From AC-56 sp963798705 (GTDB lineage: Bacteria; Actinomycetota; Thermoleophilia; Solirubrobacterales; 70-9): a stretch of 64,000 nucleotides of DNA. Shown here piece after piece: positions 34,324 through 41,703 of the stretch. A program made the translations under genes and the position numbers. Each line of letters starts with the position of its first letter. The first letter of the stretch is position 1. The notes below the pieces were generated by a model. The model worked only from the letters and a program-made list of their open reading frames with translations. It had not been told where the DNA came from and did not search any database. Location of the stretch: positions 1,116,001 to 1,180,000 of the forward strand of contig CAWCTW010000005.1 of NCBI GenBank assembly GCA_963798705.1, written 5' to 3'.

Positions 34324-35871
34324 CTAGGAGTCGGCCTCCGACTCGCCCTCGCCGTCGGACTCGCCCGAGCCCCCGGCATCCGCGGACGCCACGCTGTCCT
34401 CCTCGTCCTCGCTCGCCGACTCCTCGGCGGACTCGGCCTCGCGCCGCTCGCCGCGGGCGTCCTCGACGACCTGATCGATCGTGCCCTTCATGTAGAAGGC
34501 CTGCTCGGGCAGGTCGTCGTGCTTGCCGTCCAGGATCTCGCGGAAGCCGCGAACCGTCTCCTCGACGGGGACGTAGATGCCGTCGCGCCCGGTGAACGCC
34601 TCGGCGACGAAGAACGGCTGCGAGAGGAAGCGCTCGATCTTGCGCGCCCGGTTCACCGTGAGCCGGTCCTCGTCGGAGAGCTCCTCGATCCCGAGGATGG
34701 CGATGATGTCCTGCAGCTCCCGGTAGCGCTGGAGAACCTCCTGGACCTCGGTTGCGGTGCGGTAGTGGTCCTCGCCCAGGATCTCCGGCTTGAGGATCGT
34801 CGAGGTCGAGTCCAGCGGGTCGACGGCCGGGTAGATGCCCTTCTCGGAGATCTGTCGCGAGAGGGTCGTCGTCGCGTTGAGGTGGGCGAAGACGGAGGCC
34901 GGCGCCGGGTCCGTGAGGTCGTCGGCGGGCACGTAGATCGCCTGGATCGAGGTCACCGACCCCTGTTGGGTGGACGTGATGCGCTCCTGAAGCTCGCCCA
35001 TCTCGGTCTCGAGCGTGGGCTGGTAGCCGACCGCCGAGGGCATCCGGCCGAGCAGCGCCGACACCTCGGAGCCCGCCTGCACGAAGCGGAAGATGTTGTC
35101 GATGAACAGCAGGACGTCCTGGCCGCCCTCCTCGCGGAAGTACTCGGCCATCGTCAGCCCCGACAGCGCGACCCGAAGGCGCGCGCCCGGCGGCTCGTTC
35201 ATCTGGCCGAAGACCAGCATCGTCCGGTCGAGAACCCCGGACTCCTTCATCTCGAGCCAGAGGTCGTTGCCCTCGCGAGAGCGCTCGCCGACGCCACAGA
35301 AGGCCGACCGGCCCTCGTGCTCCTCGGCGATGTTGCGGATCAGCTCCTGGATCAGGACGGTCTTGCCGACCCCGGCGCCGCCGAACAGGCCCACCTTGCC
35401 GCCCTTGGCGTAGGGAGCGAGCAGGTCGACCACCTTGATGCCGGTCTCCAGCATCTCCTGCGTGGGAGTGAGATCCTCGACCTCGGGCGCGGCACGATGG
35501 ATCGGCCAGCGCTGGGCGCCCTCGGGGGCCTCGCGCTCGTCGATGGGCTCGCCCAGCAGGTTGAAGAGCCGCCCGAGCGTCTCGTCGCCCACCGGCACGG
35601 TGATCGGGCCGCCGGTGTCGACGACCCTGTCGCCGCGCCGCAGGCCGTCCGTGGCGTCCATCGCCACCGCCTTCACTCGATCGTCGCCCAGGTGCTGCTG
35701 CACCTCCAGGGTGAGGTCGATGGCGTCGCGCCCGTCGCCCTCCGGCACGTCGATCTTGAGGGCGTGGTAGATCTCGGGCAGGTCCTCGTCAGGGAAGGCG
35801 ACGTCCACGACGACGCCCGTCACCTGCTCGACCGAGCCGATCCGTTGACCATTTCCGTTGTTGTCAGCCAT
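34324..35871 (-). CDS. atpD: ATP synthase F1 beta subunit, with acidic C-terminal tail
   Basis: The catalytic beta subunit, 515 residues, carrying the three ATP-making sites of F1. Walker A GGAGVGK is at residues 164-170, followed by KTVLIQELI; GERSREGNDLWLEM, VLLFIDNIFRFVQAGSEVSALLGRMPSAVGYQPTL (Walker B and DELSEED-side region) and the conserved GIYPAVDPLDSTS follow in order. The normal domain ends near residue 470; the last about 45 residues are almost only Glu, Asp, Ser, Ala and Gly. I start at the ATG at 35871, 8 nt after atpG, and not at in-frame starts inside atpG. The tail is unusual for this conserved protein. Confidence 0.95.
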   Translation of the reverse strand: MADNNGNGQRIGSVEQVTGVVVDVAFPDEDLPEIYHALKIDVPEGDGRDAIDLTLEVQQHLGDDRVKAVAMDATDGLRRGDRVVDTGGPITVPVGDETLGRLFNLLGEPIDEREAPEGAQRWPIHRAAPEVEDLTPTQEMLETGIKVVDLLAPYAKGGKVGLFGGAGVGKTVLIQELIRNIAEEHEGRSAFCGVGERSREGNDLWLEMKESGVLDRTMLVFGQMNEPPGARLRVALSGLTMAEYFREEGGQDVLLFIDNIFRFVQAGSEVSALLGRMPSAVGYQPTLETEMGELQERITSTQQGSVTSIQAIYVPADDLTDPAPASVFAHLNATTTLSRQISEKGIYPAVDPLDSTSTILKPEILGEDHYRTATEVQEVLQRYRELQDIIAILGIEELSDEDRLTVNRARKIERFLSQPFFVAEAFTGRDGIYVPVEETVRGFREILDGKHDDLPEQAFYMKGTIDQVVEDARGERREAESAEESASEDEEDSVASADAGGSGESDGEGESEADS

Positions 35872-35879
35872 TTGTCTCC

Positions 35880-36800
35880 TTATCCAAGCGCCTCGGCGCC
35901 TGCCACGACTTCCAAGATTTCCTGCGTGATCTCCGCCTGACGCACCCTGTTCATCTCCAGGGTCAGGTTGTTGATCATGTCCTGCGCGTTCTCGGCCGCG
36001 TTGCGCATCGCGGTCATGCGGGCGCCGTGCTCGGAGGCCGCCGACTCGAGCAGGGCCCGGTAGACCGAGAGCGATGCGTATTCCTCGAACAGCATCGGCA
36101 AGAGCTCCTCCGGCTCCGGCTCGTACATCCACGAGCCGCGCATGTGCGCCTCGGCGAGCTCTGAGTCGGCGGGCTGCTCCGGCTCGGGAACGCCCTCGCC
36201 GTAGACCTCCGCCTCCTCCAGCGGAAGCAGGGTCTGCCGCCGCACGTACTGGGTGAGCGGCGACACGTAACGGTTGTACACCAGGTCGACCCGATCGAGC
36301 TCACCGTCGACGTAGCCCTGGATCAGGTCGTGGGAGATCTCCCGCGCGTTGGCGAACGCGGGCCGGTCGGTGAAGCCGACGTAGGAGTGCGCCACGTCCT
36401 CGCCGCGGAACTGCATGGTCGAGTTGCCGCGGCGCCCGACCACCGAGAAGACCACTCTGGCGCCCTCGCCGCCTAGCTCGCGCTTCAGCCGCACCCCCTC
36501 GCGGATGATCTGCGTGTTGAACGCTCCGGCCAGGCCGCGATCACCGGTGACGAGCAGCAGGGCCGCGGTCTCCGTTCGCTCGCGCTTCTCCAGCAGCGGG
36601 ATTCGCGGGATCGTGCCCTCGGAGGCCTCGGAGACCTGTCGTGCCATCTTGCGGATCGCCTGCGCGTAGGGACGCAGGGCGGCGATCCGCTGCTCGGCGC
36701 GCCTCAGGCGCGCGGCGGCCACCATCTCCATCGCCCGGGTGATCTTGTGGATGTTCTTGACCGAGGAGATGCGGTTCTTGACTTCCTTCCGAGTGGCTAT
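35880..36800 (-). CDS. atpG: ATP synthase F1 gamma subunit, apparent ATA start
   Basis: The rotor shaft of F1, about 306 residues. From 36800 the frame reads ATA then ATRKEVKNRISSVKNIHKITRAMEMVAAARLRRAEQ, the conserved N-terminal helix of all gamma subunits. No ATG, GTG or TTG occurs in frame before ATG 36731, and starting there would remove 23 residues of that essential helix. The ATA is preceded by GAGGAGG at 7 nt, an ideal SD, and overlaps the atpA stop as ATAG, the same geometry as the ATGA overlaps elsewhere. The C-terminal helix (NAAENAQDMINNLTLEMNRVRQAEIT) is complete. Residues about 195-225 contain an acidic insertion (EGVPEPEQPADSELAEAH). An ATG-to-ATA sequence error is the main alternative. 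Confidence 0.9.
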   Translation of the reverse strand: MATRKEVKNRISSVKNIHKITRAMEMVAAARLRRAEQRIAALRPYAQAIRKMARQVSEASEGTIPRIPLLEKRERTETAALLLVTGDRGLAGAFNTQIIREGVRLKRELGGEGARVVFSVVGRRGNSTMQFRGEDVAHSYVGFTDRPAFANAREISHDLIQGYVDGELDRVDLVYNRYVSPLTQYVRRQTLLPLEEAEVYGEGVPEPEQPADSELAEAHMRGSWMYEPEPEELLPMLFEEYASLSVYRALLESAASEHGARMTAMRNAAENAQDMINNLTLEMNRVRQAEITQEILEVVAGAEALG

Positions 36801-38443
36801 GCCGGGACCTCCTCGCGCTCCGGCTCGGCACCCTCGGTCTCGGCCTCATCGCCGCCCTCGTCGGCGTCGCCGCGCTCGCCTCGCACCCGATCCGACTCGC
36901 CCTCCTCGAGCGGGTTGCCCTCCTCGTCGAAGGCCGGGCCGAAGTCGTCGACCATCTCGCCGATCGCGTCCCCGAGCGCCCTCTCGTCCTCGTCGGAGAG
37001 CTGACCCGACTCGTTGATCCGCCTCATCAGGTCGCCCTTCTCCGAGTGCAGCCGCGACAGCAGATCCGCGAGGAAGTCCTGGACGTCCTCGGTCTTGATC
37101 CGATCGAGATAGCCGCCGGTACCGGCGTAGATCGAGGCGACCTGGTCGGCGACCGACAGCGGCTTGCGCTCCTTTTGGTTCAGCATCTCGACGAGCCGCT
37201 CGCCGCGGGCCAGCGAGCGCTGGGTCTCGGGGTCGAGCTCGGAGCCGAACTGGGCGAACGCCTCGAGGTCGCGGTATTGCGAGAGGTCCAGCCGCAGCTT
37301 CCCGGCCACCTTCTTCATCGCCTTCGTCTGCGCGTTGCCCCCCACTCGCGAGACCGAGATCCCGACGTTGATCGCGGGTCTCGTCCCCTTGTAGAAGAGA
37401 TCGGCCTCGAGGAAGATCTGGCCGTCGGTGATCGAGATCACGTTGGTCGGGATGTACGCCGACACGTCGTTGGCCTGCGTCTCGATGATCGGCAGCGCGG
37501 TCAGCGAGCCGCCGCCGAGCTCGTCGTTCAGCCGCACCGCTCGCTCCAGCAGGCGCGAATGCAGGTAGAAGACGTCGCCGGGATAGGCCTCGCGGCCGGG
37601 CGGACGGCGCAGCAGCAGCGACATCTGCCGGTAGGCATAGGCGTGCTTGGTGAGGTCGTCGTACACGCACAGCGCGTCCTTGCCGTTGTAGAGGAAGTGC
37701 TCGCCCATGGCGCAGCCCGCATAGGGCGCCATGTACTTGATGGGCGCCGCCTCGTCGGCGGCCGCGGCCACGATGATCGTGTTCTCCATCGCGCCGTTCT
37801 CCTCGAGCATCTCCATCACCTGGACGACCGTGGACATGCGCTGCCCGATCGCGACGTAGATGCAGACGAGATCCTTGTCCTTGTTGTTGATGATCGTGTC
37901 GATGGCGACCGAGGTCTTCCCGGTCTGGCGGTCACCGATGATCAGCTCGCGCTGGCCACGACCGATCGGGATCATCCCGTCGATCGCCTTCAGGCCCGTC
38001 TGGACCGGTGTGTTCACCGGCTGGCGCTGCACGACGCCGGGAGCCTTGAACTCGGCCGGGCGTGACTCGCCGGCGTTCACGTCGCCCTTGTCGTCGAGCG
38101 GGCGGCCGAGCGGGTCGACCATGCGGCCGAGCAGCTCCTCGCCCACGGGGATCTCCAGCAGGTTGCCGGTTCGCTTGACGGTGTCGCCCTCCACCACCTT
38201 GTCCCAGTCGCCGAACAGCACGACGCCGACGTTGTCCTCCTCGAGGTTCAGCGCCAGCCCGGTCACGTCATGGGGCAGCTCGAGCATCTCGAGCGACATG
38301 CAGTTGTCGAGGCCGTGCACGCGCGCGATTCCGTCGGCGACCGACAGAACGGTCCCGACCTCCGCCAGGTCGGCGCCCTCGGTCTCGAGGCCCTCGATCC
38401 GCTCTCGCAGGATGCTCGCAATCTCGTCCGGCTTGATCTCCAC
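36797..38443 (-). CDS. atpA: ATP synthase F1 alpha subunit, with acidic C-terminal tail
   Basis: The 548-residue non-catalytic alpha subunit. Features: IARVHGLDNCMSLEMLELP in the beta-barrel crown, Walker A GDRQTGKT, VAIGQRMSTVVQVMEM, and the VISITDGQIFLEADLFYKGTRPAINVGISVSRVGG signature region. The normal C-terminal helical domain ends near LSDEDERALGDAIGEM; about 50 acidic residues follow (DEEGNPLEEGESDRV and on), which resemble the tail of AtpD in composition. GTG is the start, with AAGGAG 10 nt upstream. The stop overlaps the atpG start. A gap of 83 nt with inverted repeats separates it from atpH. Confidence 0.95.
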   Translation of the reverse strand: MEIKPDEIASILRERIEGLETEGADLAEVGTVLSVADGIARVHGLDNCMSLEMLELPHDVTGLALNLEEDNVGVVLFGDWDKVVEGDTVKRTGNLLEIPVGEELLGRMVDPLGRPLDDKGDVNAGESRPAEFKAPGVVQRQPVNTPVQTGLKAIDGMIPIGRGQRELIIGDRQTGKTSVAIDTIINNKDKDLVCIYVAIGQRMSTVVQVMEMLEENGAMENTIIVAAAADEAAPIKYMAPYAGCAMGEHFLYNGKDALCVYDDLTKHAYAYRQMSLLLRRPPGREAYPGDVFYLHSRLLERAVRLNDELGGGSLTALPIIETQANDVSAYIPTNVISITDGQIFLEADLFYKGTRPAINVGISVSRVGGNAQTKAMKKVAGKLRLDLSQYRDLEAFAQFGSELDPETQRSLARGERLVEMLNQKERKPLSVADQVASIYAGTGGYLDRIKTEDVQDFLADLLSRLHSEKGDLMRRINESGQLSDEDERALGDAIGEMVDDFGPAFDEEGNPLEEGESDRVRGERGDADEGGDEAETEGAEPEREEVPA

Positions 38444-38526
38444 GTTTGTCCAGCTCCTTGAGTTTTCTTGTGGCGCCTTCGGCGGCCTTCCATGCTGCTT
38501 TCGGGGCTGAGGCCCCTCAGCATCAT

Positions 38527-39057
38527 CTATGCCTTCGCGACTTCCTTTCTAAGCCTCTCCAGCTTGCTGCGCACGCTCGCGTCCAGGACCATGTTGCCAA
38601 CCTGCAGCACGATCCCACCGAGGATGTTCTCGTCGACGTCGCTCTCCAGCTCGATCGTCTGCCCGGTCTGATCGGTGATCTGCTTCCCGACCCGCTCGAC
38701 CACGTCCGCGGGCAGCTCGACCGCGCTCGTCAGCGTCACCCCGAGGCGGTGCCTCTCCCTCGCCCACATCTCGTCGAAGCGGCGACGGATGCGGACGATA
38801 GCCGGCATCCGGTGCTTCTCGGCAAGCAGCTCCAGGAAGTTGACGAGCTCGGGCTCCGCGCCGGAGATGACGCGCGCGATCCCGTCGCGCTTCTCCGCGG
38901 ACGAGAAGTAGGGGCTGAAGAGGAACATCTGCAGATCGCGGTTGGAGGCGATCGCGTCCGTGACCTCGCCCAGCTGGTCGTGGATCTCGTCGAGCTTTCC
39001 CTTCTCCGTCGCGACCCCGAAGAGCGACTCTGCGTAGACGCGGGCGATCTCCTCCAT
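38527..39057 (-). CDS. atpH: ATP synthase F1 delta subunit
   Basis: A 176-residue delta subunit, the cap that fastens F1 to the peripheral b stalk. It opens EEIARVYAESLFGVATEKGKL with the six-helix N-terminal domain, followed by NFLELLAEKHRMPAI and the C-terminal strand motif ENILGGIVLQVGNMVLDASVRSKLERLR, typical of the family. The length is normal. The start is ATG with GAGGAGG some 9 nt before it. It lies between atpF and atpA. Confidence 0.92.
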   Translation of the reverse strand: MEEIARVYAESLFGVATEKGKLDEIHDQLGEVTDAIASNRDLQMFLFSPYFSSAEKRDGIARVISGAEPELVNFLELLAEKHRMPAIVRIRRRFDEMWARERHRLGVTLTSAVELPADVVERVGKQITDQTGQTIELESDVDENILGGIVLQVGNMVLDASVRSKLERLRKEVAKA

Positions 39058-39097
39058 TACGCGCCGCCTCCTCTCAGGGAGCCGAAGGCGACCGGTG

Positions 39098-39115
39098 ATC
39101 CGAGCTTGCTCGGAT
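39098..39115 (-). repeat. Perfect inverted repeat between atpF and atpH
   Basis: ATCCGAG pairs with CTCGGAT across CTTG (8 bp if the loop is closed to TT). It lies inside the operon mRNA in a 94-nt gap. It has no T-run, so a role in mRNA processing or stability is more likely than termination. Confidence 0.5.
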
Positions 39116-39151
39116 GCGCCCGGGGGCGGCGCGGTTTGATCAGGGACGAGG

Positions 39152-39733
39152 TCACTGATCCTCTGACCCCCCCGCCGGCGACAGGGCCGAGAAGTCCACT
39201 TCCTTCAGGGCCTCGTCGATGAGGCGCTTGTGATCCCCCTCGTCGAGCGACTTCCTCGTCACTTTCTCGGTCGCGAGCACGGTCAGGTCGGCGACCTCCT
39301 TGCGGATCCGCTCGAGCGAGCGCCTGGTCTCCATCTCGATGTCGCGGCGCGCAGCCGCGACGAGCTCCTCGCGCTTCTCGCGCCCCGAGGCCGCCGCCTC
39401 GGCCTCGGCGGCCTCGGCGGCCTTGCGAGCCCTCGCGACGATGTCGTCCGCCTGCTCGCGCGCCTCCTTGAGCCGCTCCCGGTACTCGGCGAGCAGCCGG
39501 TCCGCATCGGCGCGCTGCTTCTCGGCCGCTTCGATCGAGTCGCGGATCGCGTTGGCGCGCTTCTCAAGCGCCTCACCGATCCTGGGCAGGGCGACCCTCG
39601 AGAGCACGAACAGCGTCGCCCCGAACGCGATCAGCGTCCAGATCATGAGCCCCAGCGCGGGCGAGACCAGGAAGCTGCCGCTTCCGCTGTCTGCGAGTGG
39701 GATCGCCGCTCCCATCTGAACGATCGGCTCCAC
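39152..39733 (-). CDS. atpF: ATP synthase Fo b subunit
   Basis: A 193-residue peripheral-stalk subunit. One N-terminal membrane helix (SPALGLMIWTLIAFGATLFVLSRV, about residues 24-47) is followed by a long charged coiled coil (EALEKRANAIRDSIEAAEKQ and on) that dimerises and contacts the delta subunit. The last residues (LSPAGGSEDQ) are flexible. The start is GTG at 39733, five nt after atpE; an ATG at 39715 is possible. Only one b gene is present, so a homodimer is expected. Confidence 0.92.
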   Translation of the reverse strand: MEPIVQMGAAIPLADSGSGSFLVSPALGLMIWTLIAFGATLFVLSRVALPRIGEALEKRANAIRDSIEAAEKQRADADRLLAEYRERLKEAREQADDIVARARKAAEAAEAEAAASGREKREELVAAARRDIEMETRRSLERIRKEVADLTVLATEKVTRKSLDEGDHKRLIDEALKEVDFSALSPAGGSEDQ

Positions 39734-39738
39734 GCTGC

Positions 39739-40008
39739 CTAGAGGAAGAACGCGATCAGGCCGAAGATGAAGGTGTAGAAGGCGACGGCCTCGGTCAGCG
39801 CGAAGCCGAGCCAGCGGATCGCCTGCAGCTCGTCCTTCATCTCGGGCTGGCGGGCGACGGACTCGATCTCCTTGCCGAAGATGATGCCGATGCCGACACC
39901 GGCACCGATCGAGCCCAGCCCGGCCCCGACGCCGAGGGCGATCGCCTTACCGGCATCCGTGATGCCGGTATCGGTGATGCCGCTCGATTGGGCAATGAGG
40001 TCAACCAT
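39739..40008 (-). CDS. atpE: ATP synthase Fo c subunit
   Basis: An 89-residue proteolipid of the c-ring. Two membrane hairpin helices are joined by the polar RQPE loop at residues 53-56. The first helix has the Gly-rich packing motif GVGAGLGSIGAGVGIGI. The ion-binding carboxylate is Glu73 in FALTEAVAFY. The neighbouring residues do not show the full Na-binding set (Gln, Glu, Ser/Thr triad), so proton coupling is the more likely. The N-terminal 20 residues are slightly longer than usual. The start is ATG. Confidence 0.95.
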   Translation of the reverse strand: MVDLIAQSSGITDTGITDAGKAIALGVGAGLGSIGAGVGIGIIFGKEIESVARQPEMKDELQAIRWLGFALTEAVAFYTFIFGLIAFFL

Positions 40009-40037
40009 TTGTCAGCTCCTTCGTTTCTTGACGCATC

Positions 40038-40946
40038 TCAGTGACTCGCGGAGGTCGCGCCTCCCAGGTAGATCGCGGTGAGGATCGAGAAGATGAATGC
40101 CTGCAGGGTGGCGATCAGGACGACCTCGAAGATGTAGAAGGCGAAGGCCATCGGGAACGTGAGGGCCCCGAGCGCCGCCAGCCCCAGCAGCACGGCCAGG
40201 CCGCCGGCCATGAACAGGATCAGGAGGTGGCCGGCCAGGATGTTGGCGAACAGTCGCACTGACAGCGAGATGAGCCGCACGAAGTGCGAGATCACCTCGA
40301 TGCCGAAGATGGCCGCCTTGCCCAGGGGGTTCATGTCCTCCAGGCCGGGGGGCAGCCAGGTCCGCAGGTAGCCGAGGAATCCGTGCGTCCGGATCCCCTC
40401 GACGTTGTAGGAGATCCAGACCATGAGGGTGAGCATCAGCGGTACCGATATGTTGGCCGTCGCCGCGTAGATGGCGAAGGTCGGCACCGCCAGCCCGAAG
40501 ATGTCGACCGTCTCCTGCGTGTTGGTCGGCAGCGGGACGTAGCCGAGCATGTTGGAGAACCAGATGAAGAAGAACAGCGTCGCGCAGAACGGGAACCACT
40601 TGATCGCGAGCCTCCCCTCGAGGTTCTGGCCTGCGATCTGGTTGCGCGTCAGGTCGTAGGCGGCCTCGACCGCCATCTGGATGCGGTTGGGCTTCTGCTG
40701 CATCCGGCGCGAGATCCAGGTCATCATGCCGATCGTCAGGCCGCTCGCCAGCGCCAGATACAGGACCGCCTTGTTGATGGAGAGATCGATGCCCCCGATG
40801 TGGATCGGGATCCAGGCATCGAGCTTGAACTCGTCCTGTGGCTGGAACTCGTCGTTCTTGCCCGCGCTGCCGAAGACGACCCCGAGCAGGATGACGATCA
40901 GCAGGTAGATGCCGAGCGCGAGGAAGACCTTGGTCCGGGTCTTCAT
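40038..40946 (-). CDS. atpB: ATP synthase Fo a subunit
   Basis: The 302-residue stator channel subunit. The conserved proton-path helix with the essential Arg is LISLSVRLFANILAGHLLI; other family segments are WFPFCATLFFFIWFSNMLGYVPLP and FIFSILTAIYLGGA at the C terminus. Five to six membrane helices are visible. A polar N-terminal stretch (GKNDEFQPQDEFKLDAW) faces the outside. The ATG overlaps the stop of the AtpI-like gene (ATGA), which supports this start. Confidence 0.94.
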   Translation of the reverse strand: MKTRTKVFLALGIYLLIVILLGVVFGSAGKNDEFQPQDEFKLDAWIPIHIGGIDLSINKAVLYLALASGLTIGMMTWISRRMQQKPNRIQMAVEAAYDLTRNQIAGQNLEGRLAIKWFPFCATLFFFIWFSNMLGYVPLPTNTQETVDIFGLAVPTFAIYAATANISVPLMLTLMVWISYNVEGIRTHGFLGYLRTWLPPGLEDMNPLGKAAIFGIEVISHFVRLISLSVRLFANILAGHLLILFMAGGLAVLLGLAALGALTFPMAFAFYIFEVVLIATLQAFIFSILTAIYLGGATSASH

Positions 40947-41311
40947 GGTCCGTCCTCCCCGGGATGAAGCAGCCGGTCCAGGACTCGGCTGCCCAGATAG
41001 AGGGTGAACAGGGCGGCGCTCAGAAGCGCGGCCGCGAGGCCGGCCTCCCGCTCGGCCAGGCCCACGATCAAGACGGCGAGCGCGATGAGCCACACGCGCG
41101 CCAGCGTGGTGGCGCCCATGATCCCCAGGGCCGCGCGGCGATCTCCGCTGGCCACGGAGCGTCGAACCCGCCGGGTCGCGACGAGCTGAATCCCCCGCTG
41201 CGCCAGCCAGACTGCGGCGGCCACCGCGTATCCCAGCAGCGGCCACCCGGCGACGAGGAACGCGGGCAGCGCCAGGGCCAGCAGAACGAGGTCGGCGTAG
41301 CGCAAGACCAT
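40943..41311 (-). CDS. AtpI-like membrane protein of the ATP synthase operon
   Basis: A 122-residue protein with four membrane segments (about residues 3-20, 22-42, 60-85 and 90-108). Its place directly before atpB, with an ATGA overlap, and its size match the AtpI (UncI) subunit that helps assemble the c-ring, although the sequence itself is weakly conserved. A basic loop (TRRVRRSVASGDRR) lies between helices two and three. I use ATG 41311; a longer reading from 41374 would overlap atpZ. The function is inferred from position. Confidence 0.65.
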   Translation of the reverse strand: MVLRYADLVLLALALPAFLVAGWPLLGYAVAAAVWLAQRGIQLVATRRVRRSVASGDRRAALGIMGATTLARVWLIALAVLIVGLAEREAGLAAALLSAALFTLYLGSRVLDRLLHPGEDGP

Positions 41312-41339
41312 TCCGCCCGCGCCGCCGCTGCTCAGGCTC

Positions 41340-41537
41340 CTAGAGCCGTCTAAAGCGAGCGTGGACAAGGGCAAACCCCACGACGAGCCCCACGAAGAGA
41401 CCGACGAGGCCGAGCGGCACCGCGAGGCCGGCGAGCGTGCCGAGCCCGTACCCGGCCGCCGCGCAGGCCAGGATCGCTCCTATGAGCATGGCTCCTGCCG
41501 CGGCCGCATCCGCCCTCCCAGGCGGGGTCTCGGTCAT
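41340..41537 (-). CDS. atpZ: AtpZ-like small membrane protein
   Basis: A 65-residue protein with two membrane helices (MLIGAILACAAAGYGLGTLAG and VPLGLVGLFVGLVVGFALV). This hairpin with conserved Gly and a short basic end (HARFRRL) matches AtpZ / PF09527, commonly the first gene of atp operons. It assists synthase assembly or Mg/Ca transport, depending on the author; the role is not settled. It starts the operon here; ATG 41537 lies about 90 nt downstream of the putative promoter. Confidence 0.75.
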   Translation of the reverse strand: MTETPPGRADAAAAGAMLIGAILACAAAGYGLGTLAGLAVPLGLVGLFVGLVVGFALVHARFRRL

Positions 41538-41635
41538 CTGGGGTCTCGAAATCGGGACGAAACAATCGGAAACTGCTCCAAAGGAAGAGATAGCCGCGCA
41601 GGGCCGGTGAGAGACCGGTTCCAGGCGGCGAGGCG

Positions 41636-41641
41636 AATATA
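41636..41641 (-). promoter_or_regulatory. -10 box of the atp operon
   Basis: TATATT on the minus strand, 98 nt before atpZ and downstream of a strong hairpin. It implies an independent transcript for the ATP synthase with a leader of about 90 nt. The -35 position has no clear match. Confidence 0.45.
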
Positions 41642-41663
41642 CCCAAAACGGCCCTCCGCCGAC

Positions 41664-41702
41664 CCGGCTCGCTAGTGCCCTTCGACGCAAGGGTCGAGCC
41701 GG
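41664..41702 (-). terminator. Terminator-like hairpin after the wecA-like gene
   Basis: CCGGCTCG (41664-41671) pairs with CGAGCCGG (41695-41702), and inside it CCCTT (41678-41682) pairs with AAGGG (41689-41693). It begins 1 nt after the stop codon of the minus-strand transferase gene. There is no T-run, but the stem is very stable. Confidence 0.6.
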
Positions 41703-41703
41703 C

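Noticed and set aside
40943..41374. Longer AtpI-like start at 41374
   Set aside because: It would overlap atpZ by 35 nt and the extra residues (STLALDGSRSLSSGG) have no hydrophobic or family pattern; ATG 41311 begins the first membrane helix.
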